Below are positions 1-12,428 of a DNA stretch of 64,000 nt, in pieces; positions within the stretch are counted from its first letter, which is position 1; each line of letters starts with the position of its first letter. This DNA is from Limanda limanda. Lineage: Eukaryota > Chordata > Actinopteri > Pleuronectiformes > Pleuronectidae. A program made the translations under genes and the position numbers. Location of the stretch: contig NC_083638.1 of the NCBI RefSeq assembly GCF_963576545.1, positions 31,465,400 to 31,529,399 of the forward strand. The letters run 5' to 3'. The notes below the pieces were generated by a model that was not told where the DNA came from, ran no database searches, and saw nothing but the letters and a program-made list of their open reading frames with translations.

Positions 1-267
1 ATATGCCTTGTTTGGAAGAAATGGTTAAATTCTTGAATTTTTGTTCACACATCATCCCAAATGTCACTAAACAGCTGGAAACGGGGAGATAAGCCTTTTT
101 TGGAAGCATTGATTAAGATTTCTGACTTTTTCATCACATGTCAGCCCAAGTGTCAGAAAAACGCTGGAAACAGGGAGATAAGCCTTTTTTGGAAGAAATG
201 GTTAAATTCTTGAATTTTTCATCACACATCATCCCAAATGTCACTAAACAGCTGGAAACGGGGAGAT

Positions 268-355
268 AAGCCTTTTTTGGAAGCAATGGTTACCATTTTG
301 ACTTGTTCATCACATATCAGCTCAAGTGTCAGAAAAGCGCTGGAAACAGGGAGAT
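268..355 (+). repeat. Reference A2 monomer (88 bp)
   Basis: Type example of the A2 form. Its 5' half is more B-like than A1: gcaatggtta instead of gcattgatta, and it lacks one C where A1 has tttctgac. It has catatcagctcaag (or ctccag) where A1 has catgtcagcccaag. Three subtypes are defined by ttaccatttt, ttaacatttt and ttaagatttt. This copy has a private g giving cttgttcatc. A2 may be an old A/B conversion product or an intermediate ancestor; the sequence alone does not decide. Confidence 0.9.
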
Positions 356-444
356 ATGCCTTTTTTTGGAAGAAATGGTTAAATTCTTGAATTTTTCATC
401 ACACATCATCCCAAATGTCACTAAACAGCTGGAAACGGGGAGAT
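356..444 (+). repeat. Reference B monomer, seven-T form (89 bp)
   Basis: This is B with seven T after atgcc. It usually follows an 88-bp A2 monomer, so the pair is again 177 bp, as is A1 (89) plus six-T B (88). Where a seven-T B follows A1, or A2 carries tttatttgg, the dimer becomes 178 bp. That frame change is what opens the roughly 69-codon reading frames scattered through the array. Confidence 0.9.
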
Positions 445-533
445 AAGCCTTTTTTGGAAGCATTGATTAAGATTTCTGACTTTTTCATCACATGTCAGCC
501 CAAGTGTCAGAAAAGCGCTGGAAACAGGGAGAT
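445..533 (+). repeat. Reference A1 monomer (89 bp)
   Basis: Type example of the A1 form. Visible landmarks are a six-T run after aagcc, the core gcattgattaagatttctg, a second five-T run before catcacatgtcag, an ACATGT palindrome, an AGCGCT palindrome containing the only CpG, and the end ctggaaacagggagat. A1 alone carries the intact 8-bp inverted repeat TTTCTGAC / GTCAGAAA (473-513). Common variants elsewhere are gtcaaaaaagcg for gtcagaaaagcg, agcactgg for agcgctgg, gcgctcgaaac, and gaaacattg for gaagcattg. A1 is the commonest A form. Confidence 0.93.
473..513 (+). other. Dyad symmetry in A1 monomer (type example)
   Basis: TTTCTGAC (473-480) and GTCAGAAA (506-513) are perfect 8-bp inverted arms separated by 25 bp that contain the ACATGT palindrome; an inner catgtcag also offers a second, 5-bp partner (GTCAG) for CTGAC. 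The structure recurs in every A1 with gtcagaaaagcg. It is weakened in A1 copies with gtcaaaaaagcg and in A2, which lacks the C of ctgac. Whether it forms a hairpin or cruciform is not shown. Confidence 0.6.
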
Positions 534-621
534 ATGCCTTTTTTGGAAGAAATGGTTAAATTCTTGAATTTTTCATCACACATCATCCCAAATGGCACTA
601 AACAGCTGGAAACGGGGAGAT
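534..621 (+). repeat. Reference B monomer, six-T form (88 bp)
   Basis: Type example of B. It starts atgcc plus six T, then ggaagaaatggttaaattc, a five-T run, catcacacatcatccc, and ends with a CAGCTG palindrome inside aaacagctggaaacgggg. The acgggg step supplies the only CpG of B. This copy has the aatggcac variant; aatgtcac and aatgtcaat are the other common forms. Some B copies start aagcc like A. Together with 445-533 it makes one 177-bp dimer. Confidence 0.93.
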
Positions 622-3600
622 AAGCCTTTTTTGGAAGCATTGATTAAGATTTCTGACTTTTTCATCACATGTCAGCCCCAGTGTCAAAAAAGCGCTGGAA
701 ACAGGGAGATATGCCTTTTTTGGAAGAAATGGTTAAATTCTTGAATTTTTAATCACAGATCATCCCAAATGTCACTAAACAGCTGGAAACGGGGAGATAA
801 GCCTTTTTTGGAAGCAATGGTTAACATTTTGACTTTTTCATCACATATCAGCTCAAGTGTCAGAAAAGCGCTGGAAACAGGGAGATATGCCTTTTTTTGG
901 AAGAAATGGTTAAATTCTTGAATTTTTCATCACACATCATCCCAAATGTCACTAAACAGCTGGAAACGGGGAGATAAGCCTTTATTTGGAAGCAATGGTT
1001 ACCATTTTGACTTTTTCATCACATATCAGCTCCAGTGTCAGAAAAGCGCTGGAAACAGGGAGATATGCCTTTTTTTGGAAGAAATGGTTAAATTCTTGAA
1101 TTTTTCATCACACATCATCCCAAATGGCACTAAACAGCTGGAAACGGGGAGATAAGCCTTTTTTGGAAGCATTGATTAAGATTTCTGACTTTTTCATCAC
1201 ATGTCAGCCCAAGTGTCAGAAAAGCGCTGGAAACAGGGAGATATGCCTTTTTTGGAAGAAATGGTTAAATTCTTGAATTTTTCATTACACATCATCCCAA
1301 ATGGCACTAAACAGCTGGAAACGGGGAGATAAGCCTTTTTTGGAAGCATTGATTAAGATTTCTGACTTTTTCATCACATGTCAGCCCAAGTGTCAAAAAA
1401 GCGCTGGAAACAGGGAGATATGCCTTTTTTGGAAGAAATGGTTAAATTCTTGAATTTTTAATCACAGATCATCCCAAATGTCACTAAACAGCTGGAAACG
1501 GGGAGATAAGCCTTTTTTTGGAAGCAATGGTTAACATTTTGACTTTTTCATCACATATCAGCTCAAGTGTCAGAAAAGCGCTGGAAACAGGGAGATATGC
1601 CTTTTTTTGGAAGAAATGGTTAAATTCTTGAATTTTTCATCACACATCATCCCAAATGTCACTAAACAGCTGGAAACGGGGAGATAAGCCTTTTTTGGAA
1701 GCAATGGTTAACATTTTGACTTTTTCATCACATATCAGCTCCAGTGTCAGAAAAGCGCTGGAAACAGGGAGATATGCCTTTTTTTGGAAGAAATGGTTAA
1801 ATTCTTGAATTTTTCATCACACATCATCCCAAATGTCACTAAGCAGCTGGAAACGGGGAGATAAGCCTTTTTTGGAAGCATTGATTAAGATTTCTGACTT
1901 TTTCATCACATGTCAGCCCAAGTGTCAGAAAAGCACTGGAAACAGGGAGATATGCCTTTTTTGGAAGAAATGGTTAAATTCTTGAATTTTTCATCACACA
2001 TCACTCCAAATGTCAATAAACAGCTGGAAACGGGGAGATAAGCCTTTTTTGGAAGCAATGGTTAACATTTTGACTTTTTCATCACATATCAGCTCAAGTG
2101 TCAGAAAAGCGCTGGAAACAGGGAGATATGCCTTTTTTTGGAAGAAATGGTTAAATTCTTGAATTTTTCATCACACATCATCCCAAATGTCAATAAACAG
2201 CTGGAAACGGGGAGATATTCCTTTTTTGGAAGCATTGATTAAGATTTCTGACTTTTTCATCACATGTCAGCCCAAGTGTCAGAAAAACGCTGGAAACAGG
2301 GAGATAAGCCTTTTTTGGAAGAAATGGTTAAATTCTTGAATTTTTCATCACACATCATCCCAAATGTCACTAAACAGCTGGAAACGGGGAGATAAGCCTT
2401 TTTTGGAAGCAATGGTTACCATTTTGACTTTTTCATCACATATCAGCTCAAGTGTCAGAAAAGCGCTGGAAACAGGGGGATATGCCTTTTTTGGAAGAAA
2501 TGGTTAAATTCTTGAATTTTTCATCACACATCATCCCAAATGGCACTAAACAGCTGGAAACGGGGAGATAAGCCTTTTTTGGAAACATTGATTAAGATTT
2601 CTGACTTTTTCATCACATGTCAGCCCAAAAGTCAGAAAAGCGCTGGAAACAGGGAGATAAGCCTTTTTTGGAAGAAATGGTTAAATTCTTGAATTTTTCA
2701 TCACACATCATCCCAAATGTCACTAAACAGCTGGAAACGGGGAGATAAGCCTTTTTTGGAAGCAATGGTTACCATTTTGACTTTTTCATCACATATCAGC
2801 TCAAGTGTCAGAAAAGCGCTGGAAACAGGGAGATATGCCTTTTTTTGGAAGAAATGGTTAAATTCTTGAATTTTTCATCACACATCATCCCAAATGTCAC
2901 TAAACAGCTGGAAACGGGGAGATAAGCCTTTTTTGGAAGCATTGATTAAGATTTCTGACTTTTTCATCACATGTCAGCCCAAGTGTCAAAAAAGCGCTGG
3001 AAACAGGGAGATATGCCTTTTTTGGAAGAAATGGTTAAATTCTTGAATTTTTAATCACAGATCATCCCAAATGTCACTAACAGCTGGAAACGGGGAGATA
3101 AGCCTTTTTTGGAAGCAATGGTTAACATTTTGACTTTTTCATCACATATCAGCTCAAGTGTCAGAAAAGCGCTGGAAACAGGGAGATATGCCTTTTTTTG
3201 GAAGAAATGGTTAAATTCTTGAATTTTTAATCAAACATCATCCCAAATGTCACTAAACAGCTGGAAACGGGGAGATAAGCCTTTTTTGGAAGCAATGGTT
3301 AAGATTTTGACTTTTTCATCACATATCAGCTCCAGTGTCAGAAAAGCGCTGGATACAGGGAGATATGCCTTTTTTTGGAAGAAATGGTTAAATTCTTGAA
3401 TTTTTCATCACACATCATCCCAAATGGCACTAAACAGCTGGAAACGGGGAGATAAGCCTTTTTTGGAAGCATTGATTAAGATTTCTGACTTTTTCATCAC
3501 ATGTCAGCCCAAGTGTCAAAAAAGCGCTGGAAACAGGGAGATATGCCTTTTTTGGAAGAAATGGTTAAATTCTTGAATTTTTAATCACACATCATCCCAA

Positions 3601-4524
3601 ATGTCACTAAACAGCTGGAAACGGGGTTATAAGCCTTTTTTGGAAGCAATGGTTAAGATTTTGACTTTTTTCATCACATATCAGCTCCAGTGTCAGAAAA
3701 GCGCTGGAAACAGGGAGATAAGCCTTTTTTGTAAGAAATGGTTAAATTCTTGAATTTTTCATCACACATCATCCCAAATGTCACTAAACAGCTGGAAACG
3801 GGGAGATAAGCCTTTTTTGGAGGCATTGATTAAGATTTCTGACTTTTTCATCACATATCAGCTCAAGTGTCAGAAAAGCGCTGGAAACAGGGAGATATGC
3901 CTTTTTTTGGAAGAAATGGTTAAATTCTTGAATTTTTCATCACAAATCATCCCAAATGTCAATAAACAGCTGGAAACGGGGATATAAGCCTTTTTTGGAA
4001 GCAATGGTTACCATTTTGACTTTTTCATCACATATCAGCTCAAGTGTCAGAAAAGCGCTGGAAACAGGGAGATATGCCTTTTTTTGGAAGAAATGGTTCA
4101 ATTCTTGAATTTTTCATCACACATCATCCCAAATGTCACTAAGCAGCTGGAAACGGGGAGATAAGCCTTTTTTGGAAGCATTGATTAAGATTTCTGACTT
4201 TTTCATCACATGTCAGCCCAAGTGTCAGAAAAGCACTGGAAACAGGGAGATATGCCTTTTTTGGAAGAAATGGTTAAATTCTTGAATTTTTCATCACACA
4301 TCATCCCAAATGTCAATAAACAGCTGGAAACGGGGAGATAAGCCTTTTTTGGAAGCAATGGTTAACATTTTGACTTTTTCATCACATATCAGCTCAAGTG
4401 TCAGAAAAGCGCTGGAAACAGGGAGATAAGCCTTTTTTGGAAGAAATGGTTAAATTCTTGAATTTTTCATCACACATCATCCCAAATGTCACTAAACAGC
4501 TGTAAACGGGGAGATCAGCCTTTT

Positions 4525-7312
4525 TTGGAAGCATTGATTAAGATTTCTGACTTTTTCATCACATGTCAGCCCAAGTGTCAGAAAAGCACTGGAAACAGGG
4601 AGATATGCCTTTTTTGGAAGAAATGGTTAAATTCTTGAATTTTTCATCACACATCACTCCAAATGTCAATAAACAGCTGGAAACGGGGAGATAAGCCTTT
4701 TTTGGAAGCAATGGTTAACATTTTGACTTTTTCATCACATATCAGCTCAAGTGTCAGAAAAGCGCTGGAAACAGGGAGATATGTCTTTTTTTGGAAGAAA
4801 TGGTTAAATTCTTGAATTTTTCATCACACATCATCCCAAATGTCAATAAACAGCTGGAAACGGGGAGATAAGCCTTTTTTGGAAGCAATGGTTAACATTT
4901 TGACTTTTTCATCACATATCAGCTCAAGTGTCAGAAAAGCGCTGGAAACAGGGAGATAAGCCTTTTTTGGAAGAAATGGTTAAATTCTTGAATTTTTCAT
5001 CACACATCATCCCAAATGTCACTAAACAGCTGTAAACGGGGAGATCAGCCTTTTTTGGAAGCATTGATTAAGATTTCTGACTTTTTCATCACATGTCAGC
5101 CCAAGTGTCAGAAAAGCGCTGGAAACAGGGAGATATGCCTTGTTTGGAAGAAATGGTTAAATTCTTGAATTTTTCATCACACATCATCCCAAATGTCACT
5201 TAACAGCTGGAAACGGGGAGATAAGCCTTTTTTGGAAGCATTGATTAAGATTTCTGACTTTTTCATCACATGTCAGCCCAAGTGTCAGAAAAGCGCTGGA
5301 AACAGGGAGATATGCCTTGTTTGGAAGAAATGGTTAAATTCTTGAATTTTTCATCACACATCATCCCAAATGTCACTAAACAGCTGGAAACGGGGAGATA
5401 AGCCTTTTTTGGAAGCATTGATTAAGATTTCTGACTTTTTCATCACATGTCAGCCCAAGTGTCAGAAAAACGCTGGAAACAGGGAGATAAGCCTTTTTTG
5501 GAAGAAATGGTTAAATTCTTGAATTTTTCATCACACATCATCCCAAATGTCACTAAACAGCTGGAAACGGGGAGATAAGCCTTTTTTGGAAGCATTGATT
5601 AAGATTTCTGACTTTTTCATCACATGTCAGCCCAAGTGTCAGAAAAGCGCTGGAAACAGGGAGATATGCCTTGTTTGGAAGAAATGGTTAAATTCTTGAA
5701 TTTTTCATCACACATCATCCCAAATGGCACTAAACAGCTGGAAACGGGGAGATAAGCCTTTTTTGGAAGCATTGATTAAGATTTCTGACTTTTTCATCAC
5801 ATGTCAGCCCAAGTGTCAGAAAAACGCTGGAAACAGGGAGATAAGCCTTTTTTGGAAGAAATGGTTAAATTCTTGAATTTTTCAACACACATCATCCCAA
5901 ATGTCACTAAACAGCTGGAAACGGGGAGATAAGCCTTTTTTGGAAGCAATGGTTAACATTTTGACTTTTTCATCACATATCAGCTCCAGTGTCAGAAAAG
6001 CGCTGGAAACAGGGAGATATGCCTTTTTTTGGAAGAAATGGTTAAATTCTTGAATTTTTCATCACACATCATCCCAAATGTCACTAAGCAGCTGGAAACG
6101 GGGAGATAAGCCTTTTTTGGAAGCATTGATTAAGATTTCTGACTTTTTCATCACATGTCAGCCCAAGTGTCAGAAAAGCACTGGAAACAGGGAGATATGC
6201 CTTTTTTGGAAGAAATGGTTAAATTCTTGAATTTTTCATCACACATCACTCCAAATGTCAATAAACAGCTGGAAACGGGGAGATAAGCCTTTTTTGGAAG
6301 CAATGGTTAACATTTTGACTTTTTCATCACATATCAGCTCAAGTGTCAGAAAAGCGCTGGAAACAGGGAGATATGCCTTTTTTTGGAAGAAATGGTTAAA
6401 TTCTTGAATTTTTCATCACACATCATCCCAAATGTCAATAAACAGCTGGAAACGGGGAGATAAGCCTTTTTTGGAAGCAATGGTTAACATTTTGACTTTT
6501 TCATCACATATCAGCTCAAGTGTCAGAAAAGCGCTGGAAACAGGGAGATAAGCCTTTTTTGGAAGAAATGGTTAAATTCTTGAATTTTTCATCACACATC
6601 ATCCCAAATGTCACTAAACAGCTGTAAACGGGGAGATCAGCCTTTTTTGGAAGCATTGATTAAGATTTCTGACTTTTTCATCACATGTCAGCCCAAGTGT
6701 CAGAAAAGCGCTGGAAACAGGGAGATATGCCTTGTTTGGAAGAAATGGTTAAATTCTTGAATTTTTCATCACACATCATCCCAAATGTCACTTAACAGCT
6801 GGAAACGGGGAGATAAGCCTTTTTTGGAAGCATTGATTAAGATTTCTGACTTTTTCATCACATGTCAGCCCAAGTGTCAGAAAAGCGCTGGAAACAGGGA
6901 GATATGCCTTGTTTGGAAGAAATGGTTAAATTCTTGAATTTTTCATCACACATCATCCCAAATGTCACTAAACAGCTGGAAACGGGGAGATAAGCCTTTT
7001 TTGGAAGCATTGATTAAGATTTCTGACTTTTTCATCACATGTTAGCCCAAGTGTCAGAAAAACGCTGGAAACAGGGAGATAAGCCTTTTTTGGAAGAAAT
7101 GGTTAAATTCTTGAATTTTTCATCACAAATCATCCCAAATGTCACTAAACAGCTGGAAACGGGGAGATAAGCCTTTTTTGGAAGCATTGATTAAGATTTC
7201 TGACTTTTTCATCACATGTCAGCCCAAGTGTCAGAAAAGCGCTGGAAACAGGGAGATATGCCTTGTTTGGAAGAAATGGTTAAATTCTTGAATTTTTCAT
7301 CACACATCATCC
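4525..7312 (+). repeat. Nine-dimer duplication, offset 1592 bp
   Basis: Block 4525-5720 recurs at about 6117-7312. Matching markers are catcactcc (4652 and 6244), ctgtaaacggggagatcagc (4-dimer-linked, 5029 and 6621), tgccttgtttgg after it, cttaacag (5199 and 6791) and aacgctgg (about 5470 and 7060). The copies differ at a few bases, such as gttagccc near 7041 and cacaaatc near 7126. Beyond about 5720/7312 the markers stop matching. Boundaries are approximate because any two dimers are already similar. Confidence 0.75.
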
Positions 7313-8230
7313 CAAATGTCACTAAACAGCTGGAAACGGGGAGATAAGCCTTTTTTGGAAGCATTGATTAAGATTTCTGACTTTTTCATCACATGTCAGC
7401 CCAAGTGTCAGAAAAGCGCTGGAAACAGGGAGATATGCCTTGTTTGGAAGAAATGGTTAAATTCTTGAATTTTTCATCACACATCATCCCAAATGTCACT
7501 AAACAGCTGGAAACGGGGAGATAAGCCTTTTTTGGAAGCATTGATTAAGATTTCTGACTTTTTCATCACATGTCAGCCCAAGTGTCAGAAAAGCGCTGGA
7601 AACAGGGAGATATGCCTTTTTTGGAAGACATGGTTAAATTCTTGAATTTTTCATCACACATCATCCCAAATGGCACTAAACAGCTGGAAACGGGGAGATA
7701 AGCCTTTTTTGGAAGCATTGATTACGATTTCTGACTTTTTCATCACATGTCAGCCCAAGTGTCAGAAAAACGCTGGAAACAGGGAGATAAGCCTTTTTTG
7801 GAAGAAATGGTTAAATTCTTGAATTTTTCATCACACATCATCCCAAATGTCACTAAACAGCTGGAAACGGGGAGATAAGCCTTTTTTGGAAGCATTGATT
7901 AAGATTTCTGACTTTTTCATCACATGTCAGCCCAAGTGTCAGAAAAGCGCTGGAAACAGGGAGATATGCCTTTTTTGGAAGACATGGTTAAATTCTTGAA
8001 TTTTTCATCACACATCATCCCAAATGGCACTAAACAGCTGGAAACGGGGAGATAAGCCTTTTTTGGAAGCATTGATTAAGATTTCTGACTTTTTCATCAC
8101 ATGTCAGCCCAAGTGTCAGAAAAGCGCTGGAAACAGGGAGATATGCCTTTTTTGGAAGACATGGTTAAATTCTTGAATTTTTCATCACACATCATCCCAA
8201 ATGTCACTAAACAGCTGGAAACGGGGAGAT

Positions 8231-8408
8231 AAGCCTTTTTTGGAAGCATTGATTAAGATTTCTGACTTTTTCATCACATGTCAGCCCAAGTGTCAGAAAA
8301 GCGCTGGAAACAGGGAGATAAGCCTTTTTTGGAAGCATTGATTAAGATTTCTGACTTTTTCATCACATGTCAGCCCAAGTGTCAGAAAAGCGCTGGAAAC
8401 AGGGAGAT
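8231..8408 (+). repeat. A-A phase slip (missing B monomer)
   Basis: Two A1 monomers stand directly next to each other (8231-8319, 8320-8408), so the A/B alternation shifts by one monomer. The next monomer is a B with gaagacatgg. The junction ggagataagcc is intact, so the event happened in register between homologous monomer ends, as expected for unequal exchange. Confidence 0.9.
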
Positions 8409-8589
8409 ATGCCTTTTTTGGAAGACATGGTTAAATTCTTGAATTTTTCATCACACATCATCCCAAATGGCACTAAACAGCTGGAAACGGGGAGATAAGC
8501 CTTTTTTGGAAGCATTGATTAAGATTTCTGACTTTTTCATCACATATCAGCTCAAGTGTCAGAAAAGCGCTGGAAACAGGGAGATATGC

Positions 8590-9296
8590 CTTTTTTTGGA
8601 AGAAATGGTTAAATTCTTGAATTTTTCATCACACATCATCCCAAATGTCACTAAACAGCTGGAAACGGGGAGATAAGCCTTTTTTGGAAGCATTGATTAA
8701 GATTTCTGACTTTTTCATCACATGTCAGCCCAAGTGTCAGAAAAGCGCTGGAAACAGGGAGATATGCCTTTTTTGGAAGAAATGGTTAAATTCTTGAATT
8801 TTTCATCACACATCATCCCAAATGGCACTAAACAGCTGGAAACGGGGAGATAAGCCTTTTTTGGAAGCATTGATTAAGATTTCTGACTTTTTCATCACAT
8901 GTCAGCCCAAGTGTCAAAAAAGCGCTGGAAACAGGGAGATATGCCTTTTTTGGAAGAAATGGTTAAATTCTTGAATTTTTAATCACAGATCATCCCAAAT
9001 GTCACTAAACAGCTGGAAACGGGGAGATAAGCCTTTTTTGGAAGCAATGGTTAACATTTTGACTTTTTCATCACATATCAGCTCAAGTGTCAGAAAAGCG
9101 CTGGAAACAGGGAGATGCCTTTTTTTGGAAGAAATGGTTAAATTCTTGAATTTTTCATCACACATCATCCCAAATGTCACTAAACAGCTGGAAACGGGGA
9201 GATAAGCCTTTTTTGGAAGCATTGATTAAGATTTCTGACTTTTTCATCACATGTCAGCCCAAGTGTCAAAAAAGCGCTGGAAACAGGGAGATATGC
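8590..9296 (+). repeat. Four-dimer block, copied at 11331-12037
   Basis: This block recurs at an offset of 2741 bp. Both copies share an unusual 2-bp loss giving gggagatgcc (about 9113 and 11854) instead of gggagatatgcc, along with the order gtcagaaaagcg, aatggcac, gtcaaaaaagcg, aatcacagatc and ttaacatttt. The match ends where the left copy continues with a six-T B monomer and the right copy with a seven-T B. Confidence 0.75.
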
Positions 9297-10442
9297 CTTT
9301 TTTGGAAGAAATGGTTAAATTCTTGAATTTTTAATCACACATCATCCCAAATGTCACTAAACAGCTGGAAACGGGGAGATAAGCCTTTTTTGGAAGCAAT
9401 GGTTAAGATTTTGACTTTTTCATCACATATCAGCTCCAGTGTCAGAAAAGCGCTGGATACAGGGAGATATGCCTTTTTTTGGAAGAAATGGTTAAATTCT
9501 TGAATTTTTCATCACACATCATCCCAAATGGCACTAAACAGCTGGAAACGGGGAGATAAGCCTTTTTTGGAAGCATTGATTAAGATTCCTGACTTTTTCA
9601 TCACATGTCAGCCCAAGTGTCAAAAAAGCGCTGGAAACAGGGAGATATGCCTTTTTTGGAAGAAATGGTTAAATTCTTGAATTTTTAATCACACATCATC
9701 CCAAATGTCACTAAACAGCTGGAAACGGGGTTATAAGCCTTTTTTGGAAGCAATGGTTAAGATTTTGACTTTTTCATCACATGTCAGCCCAAGTGTCAGA
9801 AAAGCGCTGGAAACAGGGAGATAAGCCTTTTTTGTAAGAAATGGTTAAATTCTTGAATTTTTCATCACACATCATCCCAAATGTCACTAAACAGCTGGAA
9901 ACGGGGAGATAAGCCTTTTTTGGAGGCATTGATTAAGATTTCTGACTTTTTCATCACATATCAGCTCAAGTGTCAGAAAAGCGCTGGAAACAGGGAGATA
10001 TGCCTTTTTTTGGAAGAAATGGTTAAATTCTTGAATTTTTCATCACACATCATCCCAAATGTCACTAAACAGCTGGAAACGGGGAGATAAGCCTTTTTTG
10101 GAAGCATTGATTAAGATTTCTGACTTTTTCATCACATGTCAGCCCAAGTGTCAGAAAAGCGCTCGAAACAGGGAGATATGCCTTGTTTGGAAGAAATGGT
10201 TAAATTCTTGAATTTTTGTTCACACATCATCCCAAATGTCACTAAACAGCTGGAAACGGGGAGATAAGCCTTTTTTGGAAGCATTGATTAAGATTTCTGA
10301 CTTTTTCATCACATGTCAGCCCAAGTGTCAGAAAAGCGCTGGAAACAGGGAGATAAGCCTTTTTTGGAAGAAATGGTTAAATTCTTGAATTTTTCATCAC
10401 ACATCATCCCAAATGTCACTAAACAGCTGGAAACGGGGAGAT

Positions 10443-10619
10443 AAGCCTTTTTTGGAAGCAATGGTTACCATTTTGACTTTTTCATCACATATCAGCTCAA
10501 GTGTCAGAAAAGCGCTGGAAACAGGGAGATAAGCCTTTTTTGGAAGCATTGATTAAGATTTCTGACTTTTTCATCACATGTCAGCCCAAGTGTCAGAAAA
10601 GCGCTGGAAACAGGGAGAT
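10443..10619 (+). repeat. A2-A1 phase slip (missing B monomer)
   Basis: An 88-bp A2 (10443-10530) is followed directly by an 89-bp A1 (10531-10619), then a gaagacatgg B. The downstream side matches the slip at 8231-8408 while the upstream side differs, so this is either a later recombinant of that junction or an independent joining. Confidence 0.88.
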
Positions 10620-11330
10620 ATGCCTTTTTTGGAAGACATGGTTAAATTCTTGAATTTTTCATCACACATCATCCCAAATGGCACTAAACAGCTGGAAACG
10701 GGGAGATAAGCCTTTTTTGGAAGCATTGATTAAGATTTCTGACTTTTTCATCACATGTCAGCCCAAGTGTCAGAAAAGCGCTGGAAACAGGGAGATAAGC
10801 CTTTTTTGGAAGAAATGGTTAAATTCTTGAATTTTTCATCACACATCATCCCAAATGTCACTAAACAGCTGAAAACGGGGAGATAAGCCTTTTTTGGAAG
10901 CATTGATTAAGATTTCTGACTTTTTCATCACATATCAGCCCAAGTGTCAGAAAAGCGCTGGAAACAGGGAGATATGCCTTTTTTGGAAGAAATGGTTAAA
11001 TTCTTGAATTTTTCATCACACATCATCCCAAATGGCACTAAACAGCTGGAAACGGGGAGATAAGCCTTTTTTGGAAACATTGATTAAGATTTCTGACTTT
11101 TTCATCACATGTCAGCCCAAAAGTCAGAAAAGCGCTGGAAACAGGGAGATAAGCCTTTTTGGGAAGAAATGGTTAAATTCTTGAATTTTTCATCACACAT
11201 CATCCCAAATGTCACTAAACAGCTGGAAACGGGGAGATAAGCCTTTTTTGGAAGCAATGGTTACCATTTTGACTTTTTCATCACATATCAGCTCAAGTGT
11301 CAGAAAAGCGCTGGAAACAGGGAGATATGC

Positions 11331-12037
11331 CTTTTTTTGGAAGAAATGGTTAAATTCTTGAATTTTTCATCACACATCATCCCAAATGTCACTAAACAGC
11401 TGGAAACGGGGAGATAAGCCTTTTTTGGAAGCATTGATTAAGATTTCTGACTTTTTCATCACATGTCAGCCCAAGTGTCAGAAAAGCGCTGGAAACAGGG
11501 AGATATGCCTTTTTTGGAAGAAATGGTTAAATTCTTGAATTTTTCATCACACATCATCCCAAATGGCACTAAACAGCTGGAAACGGGGAGATAAGCCTTT
11601 TTTGGAAGCATTGATTAAGATTTCTGACTTTTTCATCACATGTCAGCCCAAGTGTCAAAAAAGCGCTGGAAACAGGGAGATATGCCTTTTTTGGAAGAAA
11701 TGGTTAAATTCTTGAATTTTTAATCACAGATCATCCCAAATGTCACTAAACAGCTGGAAACGGGGAGATAAGCCTTTTTTGGAAGCAATGGTTAACATTT
11801 TGACTTTTTCATCACATATCAGCTCAAGTGTCAGAAAAGCGCTGGAAACAGGGAGATGCCTTTTTTTGGAAGAAATGGTTAAATTCTTGAATTTTTCATC
11901 ACACATCATCCCAAATGTCACTAAACAGCTGGAAACGGGGAGATAAGCCTTTTTTGGAAGCATTGATTAAGATTTCTGACTTTTTCATCACATGTCAGCC
12001 CAAGTGTCAAAAAAGCGCTGGAAACAGGGAGATATGC
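11331..12037 (+). repeat. Four-dimer block, partner of 8590-9296
   Basis: Second copy of the block with the shared gggagatgcc deletion (about 11854). At its right edge an A1 monomer carrying gtcaaaaaagcg is followed by a seven-T B monomer, then ggttataagcc near 12118. The first copy lacks both, so the boundary is fairly sharp. Confidence 0.75.
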
Positions 12038-12428
12038 CTTTTTTTGGAAGAAATGGTTAAATTCTTGAATTTTTCATCACACATCATCCCAAATGTCACT
12101 AAACAGCTGGAAACGGGGTTATAAGCCTTTTTTGGAAGCAATGGTTACCATTTTGACTTTTTCATCACATATCAGCTCAAGTGTCAGAAAAGCGCTGGAA
12201 ACAGGGAGATATGCCTTTTTTTGGAAGAAATGGTTAAATTCTTGAATTTTTCATCACACATCATCCCAAATGTCACTAAACAGCTGGAAACGGGGAGATA
12301 AGCCTTTTTTGGAAGCATTGATTAAGATTTCTGACTTTTTCATCACATGTCAGCCCAAGTGTCAGAAAAGCGCTCGAAACAGGGAGATATGCCTTGTTTG
12401 GAAGAAATGGTTAAATTCTTGAATTTTT

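Larger units (their letters stand above)
1..4080 (+). repeat. Partial long higher-order repeat copy (left edge)
   Basis: The segment starts at a gttcac marker (43) and follows the first 4 kb of copy A at an offset near 16988 bp: tttatttgg (982), cattacac (about 1284), tattcc (about 2217), cccaaaagtcag (about 2622), aatcaaacatc (about 3230), ggatacaggg (about 3350), ggttataagcc (about 3626), gtaagaaatgg (about 3731) and gaggcattg (about 3821). It holds one dimer more than copy A between cattacac and tattcc. Private changes such as cactaacagctgg near 3067 and gggatataagcc near 3979 suggest it is older or less homogenised. After about 4080 the order departs from copy A. Confidence 0.85.

Noticed and set aside
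946..1155. About 25 similar reading frames of roughly 69 codons on the + strand (MSLNSWKRGDKPF type), for example at 946, 3778, 15455, 24749, 51548 and 61200
   Set aside because: They lie entirely within one and a half dimers, appear only where a dimer is 178 bp, so the frame skips the usual stop, and share satellite variation with no codon bias. There are no promoter, splice or domain signals. They are by-products of the repeat.
8120..8430. Separate repeat family marked by gaagacatgg
   Set aside because: It is a single-base variant of B that spread locally (7626, 7979, 8157, 8422) and then travelled with the long repeat; it is not a distinct family.
8983..9222. Minus-strand reading frames of 65-79 codons (also 11724-11963, 42165-42362, 42983-43201, 57573-57794, 63485-63685)
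   Set aside because: They are antisense shadows of the same satellite, opened by small indels or length variants. The two at 8983 and 11724 are identical because the DNA block is duplicated.
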